A stretch of 64,000 nt of DNA from Uranotaenia lowii. Taxonomy: Eukaryota; Arthropoda; Insecta; Diptera; Culicidae. Where the stretch lies: contig NC_073693.1 in the NCBI RefSeq assembly GCF_029784155.1, forward strand, positions 237,650,447 to 237,714,446. Direction: 5' to 3'. A program made the translations under genes and the position numbers. Positions 1 through 10,000 of the stretch are shown piece by piece (positions within the stretch are counted from its first letter, which is position 1; every line of letters begins with the position of its first letter). The notes below the pieces were generated by a model. That model was not told where the DNA came from and searched no databases. It saw nothing but the letters and a program-made list of their open reading frames with translations.

Positions 1-99
1 AGTAACGATTTTTACGACCTTTTACTTTACTTTTACTTTACTTTTACGTTTTTCATGACTTCAGCTATCATTTTTAATGCGATTTCATGTTTGCTGGGC

Positions 100-715
100 A
101 GTTCGCCTTATTTACCGAAACCGGCACCATTTCAAAACAGACAAAGCAATAGCATTACCAATAGGCGCTTCTTCAGTCCGTCATATTTATCGGAGCTGGC
201 ACCATTTCAAAATAAACAAAGTTGCAGCCTTTCAAATCTGCGCTTCTTCAGATCGTCTTATCCACCGGAACTGACATCATTTCCAAATAAACAAAGCAGC
301 AACTTTTGTAATCTGTGCTTCCTCAGTTCTTCTTAAATATTTACCGGAACTGGCACCATTTCGAAACAAATGAAGAAGCAACTTTTTAAGTCTGCGCTTC
401 TTTAGTCCGCCTTATTTACCGGACATGGCGTAATTTCAAAATAGACAAAGCAGCAGCATTCCCAGTCTGCGCTTCTTCAGTCCGTTTTATTCACCGGAAC
501 TGGCATCATTTCGAAATAAACAAAGCAGCAACCTTTCTAATCTGCGCTTCTTCAGTCCGTCTTATTTACCGGAACTGGCATCATTTCAGAACAAACAAAG
601 CAGCAACTGTTTTAATCTGCGCTTCCTAAGTTCGGCTTATTTACCGGAACTGACATTATTTCAAAACAAACTAAGTATTAGCCTTGCCAATCTACGCTCA
701 TCGTACCAACTTCGC
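100..715. repeat. 75-bp tandem satellite, about 8 copies
   Basis: Units built around a (g/c)gcaccatttcaaa core recur at about 125, 200, 275, 354, 429, 504, 579 and 654. Every spacing is 75 bp except one of 79 bp. Since 75 bp is 25 codons, the first units read as an open frame (55-336, + strand) with a 25-residue repeat of the form YLPELAPFQNKQS...NLRFFSPS. The 79-bp unit breaks that frame, and later units have further stops. It could be a decayed repeat-protein exon or a satellite that is open by chance. No gene structure is seen around it. Confidence 0.85.
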
Positions 716-1290
716 CATGGTCGTGAACTGACGGATTATCTGAATAATAAAATCAGAATCTCACTTTAACACGTCCATCATTCGCAATTGGACCAGTAAC
801 TGATTTGTGTTTTGGTTTTCACTTTGAAGCTTCTATTTTAGTGTTGCCACATATTTATTTTCTTTATTTTTATGACGTTTATTTTTATTCTGTACATTCT
901 ATGTTATACCACCTATCCTGAAAACGATGTTCTCATTATCGATGACTGTAAACAGCCTAAAGTGGGTTGTTTTCTTTCTAAAGGAGGAAAACGGTCACTC
1001 GATCTTTTTTTTTTGTAAATCTTTATTTGAAACGGTTCATACCTTTAGGTTTTAAGAAGCCAAACTCGTTTTTTTGTTTTTACATTATTTTACTTAGCTT
1101 AACACACGATCTTTGTTTTATAAGAAAAAATGGGACATTTTCTACTTTGATCAAGCAGAAGTGGTTTTCAATGTAAACTGATTTCGTTGCTTTTTTCCCA
1201 AATATTTCACGCTATTGACCGGGAATCTGAACCTTAATCTTCGAATACGAACGATGCTGCAATGAAATTCTTCCAGATCTTTATCTGACC
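716..1290. other. AT-rich noncoding stretch
   Basis: No coding potential, RNA gene or terminal repeat was recognised. Poly-T runs and short AT-rich repeats only. Confidence 0.5.
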
Positions 1291-1296
1291 CATTCC

Positions 1297-1726
1297 AGCG
1301 TGACGTCACAACGTTTGCAAAACAATTTTTTGGTATATTGTATATAAGTTTTACAGGTCATATCGCACATTGTTGAAAATTGTACATTATAGGGTCAAAA
1401 TTTAATTCTCTACAATTTGAAACCAAAAGTATTTGTATAGAATAAATAGTTAACAAAATTTAAGCAAAAGGAATCGTGACGTCACAACGCGCCTCTTTTC
1501 CCACTTTTCAATTTTTTTTACAACGTCGCAATTATCTACTCTTCTATTTGATCAAATTTTATGAAAATTTCAGGAAAGTATCGATTCATTACAACCAACA
1601 AATAGCTGTTTTTGATTTTTCCAAATTTCGATGTCAATTTATTTTAGAGCGATTCAGTTCCGTGACGTCACAACGGGCAATTTAAAAAAAAGCAGGGTTT
1701 TGCAAAGCGTTGTGACGTCACGAAAT
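1297..1726. promoter_or_regulatory. Cluster of four CRE-type palindromes
   Basis: The 8-bp palindrome TGACGTCA occurs at 1301, 1477, 1663 and 1713. In the first three it lies in the conserved context GTGACGTCACAACG; the fourth is the same motif on the opposite strand. TGACGTCA is the consensus site of ATF/CREB-type bZIP factors. The conserved flank suggests the sites travel inside a dispersed repeat, so regulatory function is not shown. A related cluster lies at 4434-4608. Confidence 0.5.
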
Positions 1727-3145
1727 TTTATGGTTAGCTACATGAAATAAATCAAAGTATAATCTTAAAATGAATACTTGATTTACTTAAAATGCTTAAA
1801 AACTTAATAAATAATGTGATTTGGTGATGAAATCGATCCATTTATTCCCAAAAATTAAAAGGATAATTTTTGGGGGCCTTTTTAATCTCATATAAGCAGA
1901 TAAGGTTTGCAACACTGCTCACATCAATTTTATTCGAAGTTTTTTTATGCGACCATGTGAATATTATTTAGGACAAAACTAAAACTAGGAAATATTTATT
2001 CGTAAAAGCGTTGAAATGTGTTTCTGATTGTTTTTAATCTTTAATTGCAAAGGAAAGGAAAAATCAATGATAATATCAAAGCCTTCGATCTTTCCAAAGA
2101 TAGTTAATCGAAACTACATAGAGTGCCTAAATTAGCCATCTAATGAAAATCTTATAAGTTGCAAGCTTAAATAGATCCTAGGCCTAACACCAAGTCCAGT
2201 GCCAAATTTGGGGATTGGCCCACGGAAATAGAGGGCACAATGAGCCTAAAATTTGTATGGAATTATGAGGAATTGGGTTTGGGAGGACATTATTTAAAAC
2301 CAAGTTGCACCAATTTCTGAAGTTCCTATCGGCTGGTTTGTTTTAATTATAGTCATTCACAAAACTTCCATTATGACAAATAGTTTATCTCAAGATCCCA
2401 TTTCGACAATGGTTTAGTTAAAAAGGTTTTTGAGTTTCAAAAATTAGCTTTTGATGGGTCAAATACAAAAAATACATGAATGATCGTTAATCGACGCTAA
2501 TTTTGAACGTTATAGCTGTTTTATGATAACTCTAATCGAAACGCGTTCCTCAGATGAAATATTGTCATAATCAAAGCTTTAAAATACTTAAATTAAAAGA
2601 AAAAAATGGTTGATAAAGACCTAATTTATTGACGAAAAACGGTTTTTTTTATCATGCCGAACAAAATCTACATAATTCCATACAAACTTCAGGTGTGTTG
2701 CGCAACCTCTCCCCTTAGAATAATCTTACCCAAATTTTGCATGAGACCTTGTGCTAGTACATATTTGAATTTATTAAATTTTGTAATTCAGTTCAAAGTC
2801 TCTTTTGTGAGATTTTATGTGAACACGGGGTTCGATTTAGATTTTCTAGTGACATTCTTTGAGGTGGAAATTTCAATAAAAGCAGTTTTCTGTTAAAATA
2901 ATTTAATTAATTTTATTGTTGTATTTTCTATGAAAATCTTATGATTTTTTGAATAAAAAAGTTAATCTATCAAGTTTACCAGTTTACCAGGTTTTTGAAT
3001 CTCATTACATTTATTTCATGGAACTTATTTTGTTTGAACATAATGCCAGAAAGAAATAGAAGCTTCTAGCGGTGTTTTTCATTCTAACATAGTTATATGA
3101 AGAACTTGATCTTTAACAAGATTTTTATTCAAATCACAGATAACT
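1727..3145. other. AT-rich noncoding stretch
   Basis: No recognisable gene. The 2654-2896 reading frame has no protein-like features and I do not call it. Confidence 0.45.
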
Positions 3146-4144
3146 ACCATCATGTCACCATCTACCGCCCAGACACCATTTACCGCCCAAAATCACCCTT
3201 TTGTTTGTATTTTGAAAAAACTGGGATGTTTTCTCCAAAAATAAGACCTGTGTTCTGTGTCGGCATAATTGTTCGATCATTTCACTGAAAAAACATCACT
3301 TAATTATGCCAACTATAGCCAGAAATTAAATGTTTAGTTTTTGGTTTCCGGTCAAATTGTTGAATTCGACGCCTGTTAGCGAACTAAGCATTACTGTACT
3401 CCTAGGGCAAAATGGGTTTTTGTTTTCAAGATAGTACCTATTTGACCTAAAATCGACTTGAAACGATAGTTTTATTTTCGTAGAATAGATTTGCATCGAA
3501 AAATTTCCGATTTTTTCAATAGTTGTTGTTTTTTGAAGCGTTTAGTGATGGGCGGTAATTGGTGTTTAGAAAAAAGTGTGGGTTCCTAATGACCGGTCAC
3601 GCACAATTTCTTTGTTTTTAACGCATGTATTGTGTCAAATGTGTAAATAATAAGAAGAATTTAGTTCGAGTATGTTAGAAAATGATGTTTTATCGCTGAA
3701 AGTAACCGGTTACTTGAGGCTGTTTGCCTGGAATCATCATTTTGTCAGTCAACGCACTTTGTTACAATTTGTCAAAAATTTGCGGGAAAAATTTCAAAAA
3801 ATGTATTCTCTCAAGTTCCTCAAAATGCTTTTGACAGCTCGTTACATGGAAAATACTAAAAAGAACAGTTTCCGTGTTGTTAGATAGTTTTTCCTTAAGA
3901 AAACCTTATTGATACCCAAAAAAGTCGAGTGGGCGGTAATAGGGCCAGTTGAACACCTCAAAATTTAGTTAATTGTTTTGAAAAGCGCACATTTTTCGCA
4001 TTCCACTTAATTTTTAATTGAAAGTAGAGCAGTTTTGAGATGTATTGGAAAAGAAAGCGAATAAAAATCTGCCGTCGTTTTTTTATTACACATGTTTGAA
4101 GTTGAAAAACCGCTTAACTGGGCGGTAGATGGTGACATGATGGT
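3146..4144. mobile_element. 1-kb element with 27-bp perfect terminal inverted repeats
   Basis: Positions 3146-3172 and 4118-4144 are perfect inverted copies over 27 bp (core ACCATCATGTCACCATCTAC). Related gggcggtaa(t/a) words recur inside at about 3550 and 3931, and taccgccca at about 3180. No transposase frame is visible, so this is a nonautonomous TIR or foldback element. No clear target duplication was seen; the true ends may lie a few bases further out. Confidence 0.65.
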
Positions 4145-4430
4145 ATCTGCTTTATGATTCACAAATATTCTTTTACAAAATCGATGAGGATTTCATTTGT
4201 TTGATAGTTTCTTTATTCTTGAATCAAGCGTTTTTAGGCGCTGTTCTATATGTTTTATTAGAAATGTTTAAAAACAACGAAGTTAATGAAAAAAAAATGT
4301 TTCTTTGAAAACTTGATACTAAAATTCGTTTATTGTAGCACATTGTTGTGTTGAACTTGTATTGAAGAAATACTATCATAGTGATGAAGTAAAAAGTCTT
4401 GAACGTTTTCGAAAAAAAGCAAATAAATTT

Positions 4431-4612
4431 TCGTGACGTCACAACGCGTTCTTTACCCGGGTGCAACTCACAACCTGCTAAACCGATTTTCAATCTAAAA
4501 ATTGCATTAAATTCCACTGAAAAAGTTTGAAGAGCCCTCCAATTTTCGACAATATGTGAAATTTCAGTAAATCATAAATTTAAAAACAGTAGAATTTTCG
4601 TGACGTCACAAC
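4431..4612. promoter_or_regulatory. Second CRE-type palindrome pair
   Basis: Two more copies of CGTGACGTCACAACG, with TGACGTCA at 4434 and 4601, in the same orientation. Flanks again match the 1301-1670 copies just outside the palindrome, consistent with a repeat family carrying the site. Confidence 0.45.
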
Positions 4613-4644
4613 GCTTAAAAATAGATACCTTTATCAACGACTCT

Positions 4645-5599
4645 AGAGCGTAAACTTGCAGTAACTGTTATTTTTCTTATATCATGCTTAAAAGATGGTA
4701 TTTGTACCATCATTTTGCAGTAATTTGTTTTGACATAGCTAGATTTTTGACAAAGTTATGTTATAATTAAAGTATATTTACAAAAATCAATTTATTTTCA
4801 TACTAAAATTTTTAAATTTCAACGTTAACATACTCAATTCTAAAAAAAGTTAGCTGAAAATCTTTTAATGGAAAATGACACTCAAGAAATAATCTTTTTG
4901 ACGCTATGTCATTTATATTTGGATAATGAAAAATAAAAATCGGTTCTCCAGTTGAGGGGTGCTTGGAATGGGTCATCTACATTTTCACTCGTCATAAACA
5001 TAAAGTTTCTGCTTTTCAACCATAAACCTGTTGACATTTACGTCCACTGTATAAAATTTCTTTGCCATAAGATGCCAAACTGACATACTCTACAGGCGAT
5101 TGTTCACTAAATATTGGGAAAATTTCTGGAGTTGAAAATATGGAAGATCTGGGTGTTTTTCTTGACAAATGGCTAGTTTTTAAAATTCAAATCAGTTTTA
5201 TTCTCTATAAAACTTCTTCCCAGCAAATATTTTCGTAGCTATATCCTAATGCTGTTTCGATAAACGTTCCATATACATTATAGAATAATCGTATGAAAGT
5301 TGAAAAAACAGCATTTACCTACCAAAGTCGAGACAATATACACAAATAAATTTCGTTTCTTTCTAAAGCGACGAGAACTACACCAATTGGACGTTATACG
5401 ACAGCTTATTCGTACCTATAGGAAGAATTCAAGAGAGCGCAAGATTTTTCTCTCATAGCCTTGAAATCGTTGCCAGCGACAATTTTTTCCAGTTCTTTCA
5501 ATGATCAATATCTTTCAAATCAGAAAAACATGACGATGATTTTCTAAATTGAAATCTGCAATGGAGCAAAATCATATCAATCTTTCTATCATATCCGAT
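4645..5599. other. Noncoding, nothing recognised
   Basis: No coding exon, RNA gene or repeat boundary could be supported in this stretch. Confidence 0.4.
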
Positions 5600-5826
5600 T
5601 TAACACGTTCGTCGCTACGCTCATTTTTGGCAGTTTTACTTGCCAAAAGGCCCAAAAAATTCTCGGAGCGACAAAATAAAGAAGGAGAGCTACCAGCTTT
5701 GCAACGTGAGGCTAAAATGAGCGGCTTACTTGAGTAAGACAGTTTCACACGTTTTTGATGAGACGGGGCCTCCCAGGTAATACACCCGTCACCCGAATAT
5801 GGGTCCCATGGCGACGAACGTGTTAA
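5600..5826. mobile_element. TTAA-flanked MITE, copy 1
   Basis: The 227-bp unit begins TTAACACGTTCGTCGC and ends with the inverse GCGACGAACGTGTTAA. A second copy lies at 9233-9440, within an intron. TTAA target sites are characteristic of piggyBac-type elements, but these termini begin CAC rather than the usual CCC, so the assignment is tentative. No coding capacity. Confidence 0.75.
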
Positions 5827-6882
5827 ACTGACTTCAGACGACTTTCCTCAAATACGCTTCTGCTGCTTGATGTCCATTTTGAGGCCATCCAAAGGCTGTA
5901 TAATGATTTGCCAATTTGTGTTGCTTACTGGTAGTATTTTCAGAGTGACTTCATCAGGGTGGTCATAGAAAGGAGTTTTTCTCCGCTTTCAGCCCTTGAG
6001 GGCTAAAATTGCTCCTGAGCCAAATGCTTATTTTGAAGTTAACTGGTCAACTCTTAAGGATCGCTCTACGACGCTCACGTTCTTATGGGTATTTTCCTTG
6101 ATTTGTTTTAACGAGTCTTCATAAATCAATTTTCCAGCTCTAACTTGAACAATTGGAATCCGATTGTTGTAAAAATTTGGTTAAAGTTTCCTTTAGATGT
6201 ACTTATTACAAATGCTTGAGGACTTCAAGTTGCAGCTTCTTTACAAAGCATAAGTTTTTGTCGCTCGTAGTTACTTTAAATATTTTTCTTCTTCTAAAAC
6301 CCATAATATTTATAATAAAACTGCAAACGGTTTACTGCAGTAGGTATTCATTCTATTTTTTTCGTTAGAGAGTTCGTTCGCAAAACGGTAAGCTACATGA
6401 AAACGTAGAAAAAAAAAACATTTTTATGAATCTAAAATCATTTCTGTTAGTCTATCCATATTTTGGTTGTAATGAATTATGAAGAACCAATAAGGTATCT
6501 GGCAACTAGTCAATACTCAACAATCGGTTTGTCATCCTTTCTCAACTTCATACTTCGTACAAATTTGAAGCAGAGTATCTTATTGTTGAAGCAGATATTT
6601 TTATTTATTTAAGTTTTATATTTAATGGTAATCAATAATCCCGTTTCGTTTCTAATGCATTTGTCGGAATTACCATTTCATCATTCGATTACTACCACGG
6701 TCACCAACTTAAAACCAAAACCAACCATTTTTGCTACCACCACACTCTTACAACGCTGTACTACCACCAAAAAACAAACGCGAATATCATCCCTGGGCGC
6801 ATCCGGGTGGGCGGACATTTGGGCTGAACCCAAAAAAAATAACCCGTTTCCGGTTGATGTTTTTCGTTCCTTGAAAATTTAG
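5827..6882. other. Noncoding, probably upstream intron of the protease gene
   Basis: No exon was recognised. The exon starting at 6883 needs two bases of a codon from an upstream exon, so at least one 5' exon is missing. It may lie left of the window or be too short to see. The 6625-6882 frame is Thr-rich but has no supported splice context. Confidence 0.35.
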
Positions 6883-7011
6883 CGTCTCGTTTCAAAAGAC
6901 GCGACGCCATGCGTACAACCAGCACGACCGTGGCGTGGACTACACCGGGCACTCGGTTAACGAGCCGGCCCAAGGAACCGTGGACTTTAAACAGTGGACC
7001 AGAATCACGAG
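6883..7011 (+). CDS. Exon: cytoplasmic tail of the protease-like gene
   Basis: A small exon found by splice logic. The acceptor ends ttgaaaatttag and the donor is AG|GTAC. It encodes 42 residues including [20 protein letters not shown]. It ends with two bases of an Arg codon that the exon at 7844 completes with A, giving [17 protein letters not shown] directly before the membrane helix. Protein-like composition and exact phase support it. The incoming phase shows a further upstream exon must exist. Confidence 0.65.
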
Positions 7012-10000
7012 GTACTAGCCCCCCTACAATCTCTCACTCTCTGTTTAAGGTTCTTCTCGTTACCGAATCAAATCAGTACTAAAGTTATGCATTCCAGTTG
7101 TTGCTAACCACCCCCATATAAATGTGTCATTTCTAGAAGGAAAAACCACAATAACCAAACTCATCCGATATCAGGTACTCCTATATACGATAGCGTATCG
7201 GTGGGTCCGTGTTTAACAGTTCTTGTTTCATAAGTAAAGGTTCACAACCACACATGTGCACTAATTGTTCGAATTCCATGTTAAAGGTCACGAGGCAAAA
7301 GATTCGATATACCCATTGAGTCTTTCACTGCCGCAAAGTTTAAAACCACATGTTAATGTCACCAATAACCAACCATGTTTAGATCTCTGAGGTGTACCTG
7401 GCCATCGCGCAGTCCTGTGCCAACAATTTTATCAATAAACGTAAGAATAACAACAATCCCTCTCCCAGTTTAGGTGCTTTTCAAAGGTAACGTTCAACAG
7501 TTGCGCTTTCAGTTGTAAGAAGGTGAGGTGTGGGATTAAGGAATAAGTTATGCTCGATACATGTTCAAAGTTTAACGCTTTTATTGGTACGGCCTGGTGG
7601 TAATCATTTGTGAGAGCTGTGTATGGATGCACCAGATCCTGTCCCAGATCTCGAAAGTGTAACGCTATGGTGCACAAATTCAGTAGATCGCCGCTCAGTC
7701 GCTGTGTGAACAGTGCTTTGTACATACATATTTTAGATCTTTTAAATTCTACACCGCCTATATGTATATATTATGTACAAAACTGTACATTTAGTTGAAG
7801 ACAGCATTTTCGAAGGACTAATGACTTCTGTTTGAAATTTTAGAGGAGAGAAATTGTACGTGACAAAGGATAAACGAGACAAAAAGAAGAAACCCTGGCT
7901 ATGTTGGGTTATCGGGCTGGGAGTTCTACTAGCTATTATAATCATCGGTATACTGGCAGGATCGGGAGTGATCTTCAACGAGAATCCAACTCCGGTAGAG
8001 TCACGCAATTTCGCCGAAGGAAATCCAGTGGCAGCAGCCGGAGTCTTCGGAGCAGGATCGTCACGACAGCAAAACGCCTCAACATCTACTTCCACGCAAT
8101 ATCCATCAACTCCCTCGCCTCCCAGCTCAACGGTGCCTCCAATACCTCCGACAACCGAGGAAAACATCGTATACGTACCGAATACGATCGAAGGCCAGAT
8201 CACCCTAGCCAATTTGGAGTTCTTGGATGACTACCGTGATCGTAACAGCTCCGCGTATCAGGTTCTGGTAGCAGAGCTAGAGGAGGAAATCAGGGAAAGT
8301 CTTCAGCTGCCACTACCCCGTGATAAGTTCTACGTGAAGATCATGAGTTTGAAGTGAGTTTCTACCTTGAAACCTTATTCAACATTTCACTTCTAATCGA
8401 TATTTTGTTTTCAGACCGGGATCCGTGGTAGTGGACTATCGGCTTAGTTGGGACAATTCTACAGTATCGCTAACGATGGACACCTTGCGGGAAAGGCTAA
8501 CCGACTATCTTGCCGACAATGGGAACTATCTTGCCACCTATATCGTTCCCACCAATACGATCAGGGTTGCCAGGCTGCCAGATATGTGCGCCTCCGGAAC
8601 GTCCGATATGAAGTAAGTTGTTTGTACATTGGGTTACTTGGATGAAAACTAGCTGACAGAATTCACCGAGAGAATTCCACTTGGGACTCTCCAGAAAGAG
8701 GTCACTCATTTTTGTTCGCTATCAGATTGATCAATAATGACGACAACAAGCACTCCGCGAGAGTCTTGTACTTTTCATCGAAACGTATAAAAATCAAGGA
8801 AAGAAGATTACAAGGGACCGCTATAGGAAACAAAATGTGCACGTGAGCACTGTTAACCGGATCCTGATATCCCAGAACGTCATGCTCAAGACCGGTTGTA
8901 GCCGTTCACTAAAGAGCATGACGATGTATAAAAAATAATCTCTTAAAAAGCTGTTAGACTTCAAGGATGATATGAGTTTGCATGACGTGTTAATGTGGAA
9001 ATGAGAGCGTGCGAAATATTTGGCCATTGTGGTGTCACGCACACTCGTGCTGTCCAGCCTTGCAGCATTACAGCCTTTTCAGAAATTCTGTTTTCTCATT
9101 CATCACGACCATGTCTCATTAGCGATCTTCTATAAGACGTTTCGGTGTAGCAGGATCCGATAAATAGTGGTCATGAGCACGTTATCGTGCTGAGTGTGGC
9201 CTATAGTTTTGTCTCCTAGACTTTCATGCGTATTAACACGTTCGTCGCCACGCTCATTTTGGTAGTTTTACTAGCCGGGCCAAAGAAATTTTCAGAGAGA
9301 GAAAGCAAAGGGGGAGAATTCCCATATTTGAAACTTGTGGCGAAGCTGAGCGGCTAACTTGAGTAAGAGAGCGTCACACGCTTTTTGATGTGACGGTACC
9401 CGTCATCCGAATATGGGTGCCGTGGCGACGAACGTGTTAACAAAGCACTCGCGGAGCGCTTGTTGTTCGATGCCATCTCTAATCAAATTGATCCAACTGA
9501 CAGCAACACGATTGACACATGCCTATGGAGTACAATTTTCTCTGAATGACCTCAGTTTTTGAAGTTCCTTTCATTTTTTTTACATGAAGATATTCACATC
9601 ACTTTCATTTAAAATTGAGCCCTAGATAACAGTACAAAATCGTTTATTTAATTTTTATTTTTAGTTGCGAATTCAACTGCCAGTTCAATGCTCGGCTGGG
9701 TGATTTCATGTGCGTCTGTCCACCGGGAATGCTGTTGAACAATGATGATGGAAAATCATGCTATCGGCCTGTTCCGGCTCTACAACCCCAGCCTGCTCCT
9801 GAGCCGGCACCGAAATCGGTTGAGGAAGATGATGATTTCTTCAAGCTAGACGATTTCAGTGATTTTTCATCATCTAGCAAACCGGAACCATCCAGTGAGC
9901 CAGAACCTGCTAGTGAACCGGAGCCATCCAGTTCTCCTGAACCGGAGCCTTCTAGCTCAGCGGAACCGGAACCCTCAAGCGCGGCTGAACCTGAACCATC

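Noticed and set aside
4224..4517. 97-residue minus-strand frame
   Set aside because: It overlaps a repeat carrying the CRE palindrome and has no protein features.
7432..7725. 97-residue minus-strand frame
   Set aside because: No recognisable domain and it lies in an intron; no splice or conservation evidence.
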